From: Gammaproteobacteria bacterium
Lineage (GTDB): Bacteria > Pseudomonadota > Gammaproteobacteria > UBA9214
Reading direction: 5' to 3'
Assembly (NCBI GenBank): GCA_029864225.1
Contig: JAOTTU010000002.1
Span: 1-38,475, forward strand
DNA length: 38,475 nt
A program made the position numbers and the translations under genes. Positions 7,312 to 16,154 of the stretch are shown in pieces (the first letter of the stretch is position 1; each line of letters starts with the position of its first letter). Under the pieces are notes generated by a model that made no database searches, had not been told where the DNA came from, and saw nothing but the letters and a program-made list of their open reading frames with translations.

Positions 7312-8130
7312 TTACTGACACGGTAAACGACGGTGCTCGATACTGGGGAAATTGCGGCGCGCACTTTCCAGCCGCTGCAGGTCAATGCTGGCACAGACCA
7401 CGCCCGGGCCGCGTGACAGGCTGTTCAGGATGATGCCCCAGGGATCGACGATCATGCTGTGTCCGTGGGTTTCACGCCCGTTGAGGTGATAACCGCCCTG
7501 GTCGGCGGCCACGACATAGCAAAGGTTCTCGATGGCGCGTGCCCTCACCAGAACCTCCCAGTGCGCCCGCCCGGTGATCGCGGTGAATGCCGCCGGCAGG
7601 ACCACGATCTCCATGCCTGCGGTCAGTTGCTGCCGGAACAGTTCCGGGAAACGCAGGTCATAGCAGATCGCGACGCCCATACGCCCAAAGGGGCTGTCTA
7701 TGACCAACACCTCGTCACTGGGCTCGATGGTCTTGGATTCCGTGTATTGCTCGTCACTGTCCACCAGTTGCACATCGAACAGGTGGATCTTGTCATAGCG
7801 GGCGACCTGTTTACCTGTATCGTCATAGACCAGGCAAGCCGCGCGTATCTTGTCCCTGGCGTTGGCCACCAGCGGGACGGTCCCGCCCACCAGCCAGATG
7901 CCATGACGCGCCGCCTGCTCCGACAGGAAGGCCTGGATCGGGCCATCACCCTCTGCCTCCCGTATCTCGACCTTGTCGCGCTCCGACAGGCCCATGATGG
8001 CAAAGTTCTCCGGCAGCACCACGAGCTTCGCCTCGCGGCTGACCGCCTCCTCGATCAGGCGCTCCGCCTCCAGCAGGTTGGCACCCACATTGGGCCCGGA
8101 GGCCATCTGAATACATGCAACAACCGTCAT
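7312..8130 (-). CDS. Nitrilase-family carbon-nitrogen hydrolase (Nit1/YbeM-like)
   Basis: A 272-residue single-domain CN-hydrolase with the Glu-Lys-Cys triad visible: E41 in LVVLPENFAIM, K114 in RYDKIHLFD and C156 in GVAICYDLRFPELFR. The sequence is closest to the Nit1/YbeM group. Members hydrolyse deaminated glutathione and similar alpha-keto amides as metabolite repair, so deaminated-glutathione amidase is the best guess; omega-amidase is the alternative. It lies between yhdP and tldD, a common placement in gammaproteobacteria outside the Enterobacteria. The 146-base gap to yhdP contains no gene I can support. Confidence 0.9.
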   Translation of the reverse strand: MTVVACIQMASGPNVGANLLEAERLIEEAVSREAKLVVLPENFAIMGLSERDKVEIREAEGDGPIQAFLSEQAARHGIWLVGGTVPLVANARDKIRAACLVYDDTGKQVARYDKIHLFDVQLVDSDEQYTESKTIEPSDEVLVIDSPFGRMGVAICYDLRFPELFRQQLTAGMEIVVLPAAFTAITGRAHWEVLVRARAIENLCYVVAADQGGYHLNGRETHGHSMIVDPWGIILNSLSRGPGVVCASIDLQRLESARRNFPSIEHRRLPCQ

Positions 8131-8276
8131 CGTTTTAACAACCCTGCCAACACATTCACTTCCCGCGCTCCTGGATAATCGCCGGCTCGCGCACCGGCAT
8201 GCTAATTATTTGATCGATTGAAAGAATACCACAGATCCCGTGGTGGCCATGGCGTGCCGGCGCCTGATCGAGGCGC

Positions 8277-11200
8277 TCACTCGATGTCTTCGGGTTCACT
8301 GGTAACGGTCTCTTTTGCCGGGCTATCAAGCGGGGTATAGACCGGGTCCGACCAGGGGCCGGTGACGGAGTAGCGGGTGCGGGCAAAACTCGTCATCCCC
8401 TCGATCTCTTTGCCCAGCAACTTGTCCGCAACCAGCAGCGCGGCGCCCACGGCCGGTCCGCCCGCAATGGCAGCGGCCAGGGGCAGGCTGGACCCGACCC
8501 GCGGGATTACGGTGACCAGTTCATCATAATCCTTTGCAGCCAGCCCCACGCGCCCTGCTATCTCGATTCGGGCGGAGGGGCCCTCGATGGTCAGGTCGCT
8601 GGTATGGGCATCCCCGCCGGTCAGTGCGAAGTTGCCCTCGATCCGGTCAAATGCGAAGCCCTTCTTGAACAAGTCGCTGAAGTCGAGCAGCAGCCTGCGC
8701 GACAAGGTATGCAGGCTGATCAGGCCGAGCACGCGCCCGGCCCCGGGTTCGACATCCAGCAATTGCCCGTCCTTGATCAGCAGGTAGAGTTTCCCGTTGG
8801 CGCGCTCCGGCAGGAAGTCCCAGGGGTCGCCGCGCCAGCTTGCATTGACCGACCCGGACACACTGCCCCCGGAAACGTTCTCTTTGTACTTGAAGGCCTT
8901 CAGCAGCGCGTCCAGCTTGCCATCGCTGAAGGTGATACCGAGCCGCGAAATGGCCTGCTCATCGACCATCCCCCAGTTGCCTGTCATGCGCATATCGAGC
9001 ATGTCGGATGCCAGCACCAGCCTTTCAATACGTACATCCCCGGCATCGCGGGTCGCCAGCAGGTCGACCTCACCCAGGTCGACACCGGCATAGCTGAACT
9101 CCTGTACCGTTACATGCAGGTTCGGAAACGCTGCGGGCGAGAGCGACAGGCCCCCGGCCGCAGCTGCCCCGGTGTCCCTCTCGACCACCAGCCGGTCGAG
9201 GTTCATGACGACGCGCTTGATCCCGGCACCCTCATAGGCAAGCTGCACCTCGCCGTCGACATCCGGGCCTGTCAGTGTAATATCCTGGACCAAACCGGTC
9301 TTTACCGCGTGGACCTTTACCCCGTGCAGGCGGTGGCCGGCAAACTGCAAATCATCGATCAGCACATCGGTTTCCAGCGGAGGACCGCCACCGGACTGCC
9401 AGCCGGCGAAAACCGGTTGCCAGCGTGACAGCGCAAACCGCTGCAAGCTGCCCGTGATTGACAGGACATTCGCATCCGGCAGGACCGCCCTCTCGGCACC
9501 GATCACGAGATTACCCCTGACCCACTTCTGGCCCTGATTGGCCGGCTGCAGCGCGAACACCCCGTTGGCGATATCCGCATAACGGAAGCGCACCATCCTG
9601 TCGGAGCCGGTAATGTTATCCATGCTGATGACTAACGGCCGTGCCTCCGCTGGTGTTTTTCCGAAGGGTTCAGGCAACTCGATGCCGACACCCTCGAGTG
9701 CGGAGGAGATCTTCAGTCCGACCCCGGGTGGATCACTGCGCTGCCGCAGCTGTCCGATTCGCAACAGCACCTCCCAGTCACAGCGACCCGAAAAAAAGGA
9801 TGCCAGCTGGATATTCTGTGTGCGCGCGAAATCCACCAGTGCAAGCGGGCCGCGCAGGCTGACATTGGTCACGGCGGTAGCGCTATCGGTCCAGACATCC
9901 ACGGCAACCGGCTTGTCGAACAGGCTGGCCTCGAGCGACTCGCCGCTGATACCGTGCATGTCAAAGGCCAGCTTGCCCTGGATATTATCCAGGCTGACAT
10001 CCGTCTCCTTCACCTTCAGGCTGTTGCCCTTGAGCAGGATTTCACCCCGGGCATCGATGGGCCGCTTGCCACGCAGCGGGATATTGATATCCAGTTTCAG
10101 TGCCGCATTCCCGCTGCTGCTGGTACGGTCAACGAAGCCGCCGTAGGTATGGCCCAGCGGGCTGCTGGCCAGTTCCGCCAGCATGACGGGCAGTGACCCG
10201 TATACAGTACCGTCAAGCTCGAGATCGGGCGCGGCCAGATCCTTTATCCGCACGTGTACCTCGCCCAGTGAGGCCGAACGGATTTTCCCCTGTTTGCCGT
10301 GGATATCCATAGAACGGCCGTTGAATGCGATCTCCGCATCGAGCTGCTCGATACGCGTCCAGGCCTGGTTGTAATCGAGTATGGCGTTGCTCACCGGCAG
10401 GCTGGCGGTCAGTTGCCCGCCGCCGTTGTCGAAGGGCACCCGATCGAGCGGCCCCTGCAAGACAATACTCCCGGCCCTGATCTCGCCACTGACCAGGCTG
10501 CGGTCCAGCCAGGCGACCGCTTTCGGTGACATGATGGAAGCTGGAAGATAATGCCTGACCGCCGCCAGGTCGCCGCGCTGCACGTCGATCTGCATATCGA
10601 TCACCGGGGAAGATCCGGCCGGCGGCAACTCCAGCCCGAGCGAGGCCGTGAAGGCCAGGTCGGCATTGCTGATATCCAGTGCATTACCTCTGATGATCAG
10701 ACGGTCATTGTCATAGTGCCAGGCAACCTCACCGGACAGGGCATCAAACCGCAGGGTATCGCGGAAGATCTCTTCATCCCGAAAGACGGCGTTTCTGCTT
10801 TGCAGCCAGAGCGCACCGGCATCCGAGGTCCCGGTGATGCTGCCCTGCAGGCCATGGATGGCCGGTCCGGTAGCGGTACTCCGGAAACCGAGGTCATCGA
10901 AACTCGCATCAAAGCCAAGCACGCGGATGACGTCACCGGCACTCTTGAAAATGACGGAAAGGTTCTGGACGGTGCCCTCGGCTGTAAAATTGGCAATCTG
11001 CTGCCAGCGTTTGTCTTCCAGGCCGGGTATGATCCGTAAAAAAGACTGCGCATCCTCCAGGTACAGGTGAGCGAATTCACCTGCAATGTAGCGCTCGCCG
11101 TCGACCGTGCGCCCGGCCAGCGAGTACAGTGATTCTTCCCGTTCCTCCGTACCCTGCTCGACACTGAGCCGCTGTACCGTGAACTGCCAGCCGGGTTTGC

Positions 11201-12104
11201 TGTCACGCCAGCCGAACACCCCGCTGTAACGGTCGACGGCATAATCCATTGGCGCATCCGCTGCCATGTGCTGCAGGCGCAGGTCACTGATGTCGATCTC
11301 GCCGCGGATAGCGCGCAAGTCGGCAAATTCGACATCAACCCAGCAGCGGACATCGGCGACACCCTGGAGAGCCACAGCGGAGATGATCGGGGCCAGGTTC
11401 TCGTTGGTCAGGGCCAGCGACTGTCCCTTCATGTACAGGCGCCCGCTCCACTTGCCGATAGCGCCCAGCGCACCCCTGAACACTCCCTGGACATCGACCC
11501 GGTAACCCAGGTGCTCGGGTAACATGGCATAACCGATCAGCACATGCCGGTCACCGGTATTTTCCAGGCGCACGGTGACGTCGGAGAAGCGCGCGGGCTT
11601 GCGCGTGTAGAGCCGGTCGTGGACGATAATCACCGAATCGTGAATGGAAAGGCGTTGCACTCCCAGCAGTCCTGCCAGCTCCGGACCGACGCCCCCCTTC
11701 CCCTTGAGCCTGTCGACGTAGATCTGCCCGTCCTCGTCCCGGATGAGCGTCAGGTCGGCGCCGATGATATCGATGCTATTCAGCTGCAGCGTCTGCTCAT
11801 AGGCGTATTTCCAGATATCGAGACCCAGCCAGATCTCGTCGACGGCAAGCCGTTTGCCCGGCTGCTCCGGATTCGAGATGACCACGTCCCTGAGCTTGAG
11901 TACCGGTCCCAGGCCGCGCCAGGTCGCATCCATGCGCCCGATACTGACCGGTTTGCCCAGGAGTTCGCTGGCCAGTCCCTCTACCTCACTGCGGTACTCG
12001 CCCAGCGTGGGGACCCACAGGCGCGCGGCCGTCAGCGTGATTGCGAGCAGCAGCAGCATGAAGACAAATGACAGCCAGAGGGCATTGAAGATACGGGCGA
12101 GCAT
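8277..12104 (-). CDS. yhdP: YhdP family AsmA-like envelope protein
   Basis: A 1275-residue protein (E. coli YhdP about 1266) with one N-terminal membrane anchor (residues about 8-30, ending AARLWVP) and a very long periplasmic beta-rich region. The N-terminal pattern PTLGEYRSEVEGLASELLGKPV followed by WRGLGPVLKLRDVVI is the AsmA/YhdP signature. The C-terminal part includes PGAGRVLGLISLHTLSRRLLLDFSDLF and a closing conserved segment VTGPWSDPVYTPL. YhdP, TamB and YdbH are thought to form hydrophobic-groove bridges that carry phospholipid to the outer membrane. It sits between rng and the nit gene, as in many relatives. I see no frameshift. Confidence 0.95.
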   Translation of the reverse strand: MLARIFNALWLSFVFMLLLLAITLTAARLWVPTLGEYRSEVEGLASELLGKPVSIGRMDATWRGLGPVLKLRDVVISNPEQPGKRLAVDEIWLGLDIWKYAYEQTLQLNSIDIIGADLTLIRDEDGQIYVDRLKGKGGVGPELAGLLGVQRLSIHDSVIIVHDRLYTRKPARFSDVTVRLENTGDRHVLIGYAMLPEHLGYRVDVQGVFRGALGAIGKWSGRLYMKGQSLALTNENLAPIISAVALQGVADVRCWVDVEFADLRAIRGEIDISDLRLQHMAADAPMDYAVDRYSGVFGWRDSKPGWQFTVQRLSVEQGTEEREESLYSLAGRTVDGERYIAGEFAHLYLEDAQSFLRIIPGLEDKRWQQIANFTAEGTVQNLSVIFKSAGDVIRVLGFDASFDDLGFRSTATGPAIHGLQGSITGTSDAGALWLQSRNAVFRDEEIFRDTLRFDALSGEVAWHYDNDRLIIRGNALDISNADLAFTASLGLELPPAGSSPVIDMQIDVQRGDLAAVRHYLPASIMSPKAVAWLDRSLVSGEIRAGSIVLQGPLDRVPFDNGGGQLTASLPVSNAILDYNQAWTRIEQLDAEIAFNGRSMDIHGKQGKIRSASLGEVHVRIKDLAAPDLELDGTVYGSLPVMLAELASSPLGHTYGGFVDRTSSSGNAALKLDINIPLRGKRPIDARGEILLKGNSLKVKETDVSLDNIQGKLAFDMHGISGESLEASLFDKPVAVDVWTDSATAVTNVSLRGPLALVDFARTQNIQLASFFSGRCDWEVLLRIGQLRQRSDPPGVGLKISSALEGVGIELPEPFGKTPAEARPLVISMDNITGSDRMVRFRYADIANGVFALQPANQGQKWVRGNLVIGAERAVLPDANVLSITGSLQRFALSRWQPVFAGWQSGGGPPLETDVLIDDLQFAGHRLHGVKVHAVKTGLVQDITLTGPDVDGEVQLAYEGAGIKRVVMNLDRLVVERDTGAAAAGGLSLSPAAFPNLHVTVQEFSYAGVDLGEVDLLATRDAGDVRIERLVLASDMLDMRMTGNWGMVDEQAISRLGITFSDGKLDALLKAFKYKENVSGGSVSGSVNASWRGDPWDFLPERANGKLYLLIKDGQLLDVEPGAGRVLGLISLHTLSRRLLLDFSDLFKKGFAFDRIEGNFALTGGDAHTSDLTIEGPSARIEIAGRVGLAAKDYDELVTVIPRVGSSLPLAAAIAGGPAVGAALLVADKLLGKEIEGMTSFARTRYSVTGPWSDPVYTPLDSPAKETVTSEPEDIE

Positions 12105-12129
12105 GATTAAGGATAACGCTCAGCAACCG

Positions 12130-12148
12130 CCCGGGTTGACAGCCCGGG
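12130..12148. other. Hairpin between rng and yhdP
   Basis: CCCGGG-TTGACAG-CCCGGG forms a 6-bp GC stem with a 7-base loop in the 74-base gap between the rng stop and the yhdP start. No T-run follows. It may modulate read-through or mRNA processing; no stronger statement is possible. Confidence 0.35.
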
Positions 12149-12178
12149 ATAAGCGACTGGAATCCATTCCATCAGGGA

Positions 12179-13648
12179 CTACATGGGAACAACATCATAC
12201 TGTTCCTGTGTATAGAGGGCCTCCACCTGGTACTTGATCGGTTTTTCTATAAAGGCCTCCAGTTCTGCCAGGCTGTCTGACTCTTCGTCCAGCAGCAGGT
12301 CAACGACTTCCTGGGAGGCCAGCACCAGTAGTTGCTGTGCATCGAACTGGCGTGCCTCCCGCAGGATCTCGCGGAAGATTTCATAGCAGACGGTTTCCGG
12401 CGTTTTCAGCGACGCCCTGCCGCCACAGGTTGGACATTCCTCGCACAGGACATGTTCGAGGCTCTCGCGGATCCGCTTGCGCGTCATTTCCACCAGGCCG
12501 AGGCTGGAGACCTCGGTGATATGGGTCTTGGCATGGTCCTTGTCCAGACACTTCTCGAACGCGCGCAGCACCTGGCGCTTGTGCTCATCCTGCTGCATGT
12601 CGATAAAGTCGGCGATGATGATGCCGCCCAGGTTGCGCAGCCGCAGCTGGCGGGCAATGGCCTGTGCCGCCTCCAGGTTCGTCTTGAAGATGGTCTCCTC
12701 GAGATTGCGGTGTCCCACGTAACCCCCGGTATTGACATCAATCGTGGTCATGGCCTCCGTCTGGTCGATGACCAGGTGACCGCCGGACTTGAGTTGCACC
12801 TTGCGGTCAAGCGCTTTCTGGATCTCATCCTCGATGCCATAGATATCGAAAATGGGGCGTTCCCCCGTGTAGTATTCAAGTTTCACGTTCAGGTCAGGCA
12901 TGAACTTCTCGGCAAACTGCGCGAGGCGCTGGTGGCCCTCGCGCGAATCGATGCGGATTTCTTGTATCTGGTCATCCAGCAGGTCACGCATCACGCGGAT
13001 GCTGAGCGGCAGATCCTCGTAGACTACGGAACCGGGAGTCGCCACGGCCTCGCGTTCCTTGATTGACTCCCACAGCTTCCTCAGGAACATCATGTCGGCG
13101 CGCATAGCGTCGGAGCTGGCGCCCTCGGCCGCGGTGCGCGCGATGTAGCCACCGGCATCCTGTTCCGACATGAACAACTGGATGATATCGCGCAAGCGAA
13201 TACGCTCGTTCTCGTCCTCGATCTTCTGCGAGATACCGACGTTATTGACAGTGGGGATGAACACCAGGTAACGCGACGGGATGCTGATCTGCGTCGTCAG
13301 GCGCGCACCCTTGGTGCCCAGCGGGTCCTTGACCACCTGTACGGTCAGCTCCTGGCCTTCCTTGAGCAGTTCGTTGATGGTGCTGGTGAACGGCACAGCG
13401 GAGTCAGCGGTTTCCGGATTCCTGGGCGTGATATCCGAAGCATGCAGGAAGGCGGCACGCTCCAGCCCGATGTCTACAAACGCGGCCTGCATCCCCGGCA
13501 GGACACGGCATACCCGGCCCTTGTAGATGTTGCCGACCAGGCCGAGGCGCGCGGTACGCTCGATGAAGATCTCCTGCAGCACGCCATTCTCTACCAGCGC
13601 CACACGCGTCTCCCGGGGTGTTACGTTGATCAGTATCTCTTCACTCAT
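12179..13648 (-). CDS. rng: Ribonuclease G
   Basis: An endoribonuclease of the RNase E/G family that matures the 16S rRNA 5' end and degrades mRNA. Starting at ATG 13648 (AGG at about 8 bases) gives 489 residues, identical to the E. coli length; the longer frame up to 13687 adds an unrelated leader. The S1-like N-terminal region reads LGLVGNIYKGRVCRVLPGMQ. The catalytic metal region has GGHLVIDQTEAMTTIDVNTG and LRNLGGIIIADFIDM, and the Zn-link motif CEECPTCGG is present. The C-terminus EQYDVVPM is typical. The gene lies 45 bases downstream of maf, the usual gammaproteobacterial arrangement. Confidence 0.97.
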   Translation of the reverse strand: MSEEILINVTPRETRVALVENGVLQEIFIERTARLGLVGNIYKGRVCRVLPGMQAAFVDIGLERAAFLHASDITPRNPETADSAVPFTSTINELLKEGQELTVQVVKDPLGTKGARLTTQISIPSRYLVFIPTVNNVGISQKIEDENERIRLRDIIQLFMSEQDAGGYIARTAAEGASSDAMRADMMFLRKLWESIKEREAVATPGSVVYEDLPLSIRVMRDLLDDQIQEIRIDSREGHQRLAQFAEKFMPDLNVKLEYYTGERPIFDIYGIEDEIQKALDRKVQLKSGGHLVIDQTEAMTTIDVNTGGYVGHRNLEETIFKTNLEAAQAIARQLRLRNLGGIIIADFIDMQQDEHKRQVLRAFEKCLDKDHAKTHITEVSSLGLVEMTRKRIRESLEHVLCEECPTCGGRASLKTPETVCYEIFREILREARQFDAQQLLVLASQEVVDLLLDEESDSLAELEAFIEKPIKYQVEALYTQEQYDVVPM

Positions 13649-13693
13649 TCCGTATACCTGAAGCTGTTGGTTCCACCAGACCTGCATATCACC

Positions 13694-14278
13694 TTACAGA
13701 ACATTGATGGCAAATTCCTGCAGTAATTCCGCCGTTTCATACAAGGGTAGCCCCATCACCCCTGAATAACTGCCTTCCAGGCGGGTGATGAACGTGGCGG
13801 CCAGCCCTTGGATGGCATAGCCGCCGGCCTTGTCCCGGGGCTCGCCCGTCGCCCAGTATGCCTCGCATTCTGCCGGGCTCAGCGTGCGGAATGTCACGGA
13901 ACTACAGTTTACCCGCACCGCCTCATGGTGACCGACCAGTGCCACGGCACTCTGGACCTGGTGGCTTCTGCCGGAGAGCCGCTGCAGCATTTCCAGGCCG
14001 TGAATCCGGTCCTGCGGTTTACCCATGATTTCGCCATCGATGACAACCGCGGTATCGGCACCCAGCACCGGCCGCGCAGGGCTCTTACCCAGAGATGCCC
14101 ACCCGGCCCGCGCCTTGTCCAGGGCAAGGCGGCGAACGTAAGCAGCGGCGGCCTCCCCGGGCCGATGTGCCTCGTCGATCTCGATGGGTAGCAGGGTGAA
14201 GCGGATGCCCAGTTGCGCCAGCAAATCTCGGCGCCGTGGCGAGGACGAGGCGAGAAATAGATCAGCGGACGAGTTCAT
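13694..14278 (-). CDS. maf: Maf/YhdE family nucleoside-triphosphate pyrophosphatase
   Basis: A 194-residue Maf protein with the N-terminal motif LASSSPRRRDLLAQLGI, then VLGADTAVVIDGEIMGKP, a mid-region VTFRTLSPAE, and KAGGYAIQGLAATFITRLEGSYSGVMGLPL. The last pattern fits the YhdE (dTTP/UTP pyrophosphatase) branch better than YceF. It acts in the cytoplasm to remove non-canonical or excess nucleotides and is linked to septum inhibition. It precedes rng by 45 bases. A perfect 16-bp palindrome covers its start codon. The 84-base gap to rlmH is AT-rich and may hold a promoter. Confidence 0.95.
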   Translation of the reverse strand: MNSSADLFLASSSPRRRDLLAQLGIRFTLLPIEIDEAHRPGEAAAAYVRRLALDKARAGWASLGKSPARPVLGADTAVVIDGEIMGKPQDRIHGLEMLQRLSGRSHQVQSAVALVGHHEAVRVNCSSVTFRTLSPAECEAYWATGEPRDKAGGYAIQGLAATFITRLEGSYSGVMGLPLYETAELLQEFAINVL

Positions 14279-14286
14279 ATGAACTC
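14271..14286. promoter_or_regulatory. Perfect 16-bp palindrome over the maf start codon
   Basis: GAGTTCATATGAACTC is fully self-complementary and contains the maf ATG (14276-14278 on the minus strand). It could be an operator or an mRNA structure, or chance. Confidence 0.4.
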
Positions 14287-14362
14287 ATATTAACAACAAC
14301 TCGTAACAGATTGAATAGATAGTTTATTTAGCAGTAATAACAACAGCAGTCGGTGGCGCCGC

Positions 14363-14833
14363 TCAGGCGCGGTGGTAGGGATGCCCACTGAGCAGGGTCC
14401 AGGCCCGGTAGACTTGTTCGGCAATCACTACCCGCACCAGCGCATGCGGCAAAGTGTGCGCAGACAGTGACCAGCACAGGTCCGCACGTGCCAGGCAGGC
14501 GTCCGCCAGGCCGTCAGCGCCGCCCACCAGCAGCGCGATAGCGCGTCCGCCCTGCATCCAGTCCTGCAACCGGAACGCCAGTTCCTGGGTGCTCCAGGGC
14601 TCGCCAGTGACGTCCAGGGCGACAACCAGCGTCTGCCCGGGAATGGCGGCCAGCAGCTGACGCCCCTCCTCCTCGCGGATACGCGCGATGGACAGTGTCT
14701 TCTTGCGCTTGCAGGGGGGGATCTCGACCAGCCGCAGGCTGCATTCATGCGGCAGGCGCCGGGCGTATTCCCGGTAGCCCTCGGTAACCCATGACGGCAT
14801 CCGGGTACCAACCGCAATCAGGTGAATATGCAT
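14363..14833 (-). CDS. rlmH: 23S rRNA (pseudouridine1915-N3)-methyltransferase RlmH
   Basis: A 156-residue SPOUT methyltransferase (E. coli 155) that methylates pseudouridine 1915 in helix 69 of 23S rRNA in assembled 70S ribosomes, using SAM. Visible motifs are the N-terminal LIAVGTRMPSWV, the SAM-binding knot segment IALLVGGADGLADAC, then WSLSAHTLPHALVRVVIAEQVYRAWTLLSGHPYHRA, which is the family C-terminus. It follows rsfS by 64 bases, the usual pairing with the ribosome-silencing gene. Confidence 0.97.
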   Translation of the reverse strand: MHIHLIAVGTRMPSWVTEGYREYARRLPHECSLRLVEIPPCKRKKTLSIARIREEEGRQLLAAIPGQTLVVALDVTGEPWSTQELAFRLQDWMQGGRAIALLVGGADGLADACLARADLCWSLSAHTLPHALVRVVIAEQVYRAWTLLSGHPYHRA

Positions 14834-14897
14834 CGGCGCTATTGCAGCCGGGGGCTGCGCCGTGCGTCAGTCGCCGTATTGAAGACTGGCACGCTGC

Positions 14898-15284
14898 TCA
14901 GTTCGCCTCCTCGATGCGGCCACCGACAGACCAGAGTTTCTCCAGCGCATAAAATTCCCTGACCGCGGGCAGCATTACATGAACCACCACGTCGCCGAGG
15001 TCGATCAGTATCCACTCGGCCGCCGCCGCTCCCTCCACGCCCAGTGCCGGATTGCCGGCCTGCTTGGCCTTCAGCGCCACGTTGTCCGCCAGCGCCTTCA
15101 CGTGACGTGTCGAGGTGCCGCTGACAACGACCATCCTGTCGGTGATCGAGGTCAGCTCGCTGACATCGATTACCTTGATATCGACACCCTTGAGATCCTC
15201 CAGCGCGCCCATGACCAGGGCCAGCAGCTCATCGCCCTGCCGCCCCGGGTGATCAGTTATTCGATTGTGCTTTTCAGTCTTCAC
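14898..15284 (-). CDS. rsfS: Ribosomal silencing factor RsfS
   Basis: A 128-residue RsfS/Iojap protein that binds uL14 and blocks subunit joining in slow growth. The core reads LEDLKGVDIKVIDVSELTSI, TDRMVVVSGTSTRHVKALAD, then AEWILIDLGDVVVHVMLPAVREFYALEKLW. There are about 15 extra N-terminal residues. The start lies 3 bases after the nadD stop, so the two are translationally linked, as in most proteobacteria. Start choice is slightly uncertain because of the N-terminal extension. Confidence 0.96.
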   Translation of the reverse strand: MKTEKHNRITDHPGRQGDELLALVMGALEDLKGVDIKVIDVSELTSITDRMVVVSGTSTRHVKALADNVALKAKQAGNPALGVEGAAAAEWILIDLGDVVVHVMLPAVREFYALEKLWSVGGRIEEAN

Positions 15285-15287
15285 GGT

Positions 15288-15923
15288 TCATTGCCTGCCT
15301 TGGTAAAGGCCCTCGTGGTTGATGATCTCACGTACGTCTTCCGGCACCAGGAACCCCGCACTGCGTCCCTCAGCCAGGCGCATGCGGATATCGGTTGCGG
15401 AAATCTCCAGCTGGGTGACCGGCTGAAACAGCAGGTGACCGGCGGCCTGTTGGCGCAGCTCGCCGGCACCAGCCACCCGGTGCAGGCTGATGAAATCCGC
15501 CAGCTCGCCCTGCGCCGGAATTTCCGCACCCGGGCGCATCATGACGACCAGGTGACACAGGTCGATCAGCTCGCGCCAGCGGTGCCAGGTCGTCAGGCCG
15601 CGGAAGGCGTCCATACCGACCAGCAGGCAGAGCGTTTTCGCGCTCGCTTCGGCACGCAGCGAGCTCAGGGTATCGTAGCTGTAGGACGGGCCTTCCCGTC
15701 CAAGTTCGCGCTGGTCGACCACGAAAGCAGGATAATCCTGTACCGCTGCCTCGAGCATCTTCACCCGCTGTAGTGACGAGGCAACGGGTTGGTCCCGGTG
15801 CGGCGGAAGGTGACAGGGAATCAGGCGCACCTGTTCCAGCGCCAGCGCCTCGCAGACATCGAGCGCAGTGCGCAGGTGACCAAAATGGACCGGGTCGAAG
15901 GTCCCGCCAAGGATGCCTATCAT
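15288..15923 (-). CDS. nadD: Nicotinate-mononucleotide adenylyltransferase
   Basis: A 211-residue nucleotidyltransferase that makes deamido-NAD from nicotinate mononucleotide and ATP. The N-terminal MIGILGGTFDPVHFGHLRTA contains the GTFDPxHxGH nucleotide-binding motif. The central LVGMDAFRGLTTWHRW and the C-terminal ISATDIRMRLAEG (the ISxTxIR motif) are characteristic. It sits directly in front of rsfS. Upstream, the usual link to holA is interrupted by proA and a 231-base gap with repeat DNA. Confidence 0.97.
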   Translation of the reverse strand: MIGILGGTFDPVHFGHLRTALDVCEALALEQVRLIPCHLPPHRDQPVASSLQRVKMLEAAVQDYPAFVVDQRELGREGPSYSYDTLSSLRAEASAKTLCLLVGMDAFRGLTTWHRWRELIDLCHLVVMMRPGAEIPAQGELADFISLHRVAGAGELRQQAAGHLLFQPVTQLEISATDIRMRLAEGRSAGFLVPEDVREIINHEGLYQGRQ

Positions 15924-16015
15924 GAAGGGATGAGAGGCGCCGCCAAGCCCCGGGGATGTAATACGAACTTAAGCAATGTGCGCGAGCAATTCCTAAGCGT
16001 TTGTTTGCTAAGTCT

Positions 16016-16048
16016 AGCGCAAAGACGCGAAGAACGCAGAGAAAAAAT
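16016..16048 (+). repeat. GC-phased intergenic repeat, copy C (degenerate)
   Basis: AGCGCAAAGACGCGAAGAAC followed by GCAGAGAAAA is one monomer of the dispersed repeat found in larger arrays at 22534-22853 and 28270-28567. A possible truncated inverted partner (CTTTGCGGTGGAGATTT) lies at 16134-16150, next to the proA stop. The rest of the 15924-16154 gap shows no gene. Confidence 0.6.
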
Positions 16049-16154
16049 ACCGGATTGGCGCCACGGGCTAAAGCATTCAATGAATACCGGTGTAATGCAG
16101 CCTTTGTAATAAGCAGTGCTATTAGAATACAGGCTTTGCGGTGGAGATTTTGGT

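Noticed and set aside
5809..7326. 505-codon open frame on the plus strand opposite tldD
   Set aside because: It is the antisense shadow of a high-GC gene; its translation is low-complexity and matches no family, while tldD is unmistakable on the other strand.
8156..8276. Short minus-strand frame between yhdP and the nitrilase-family gene
   Set aside because: Its translation has no recognisable domain and most of the frame overlaps the yhdP 3' end.
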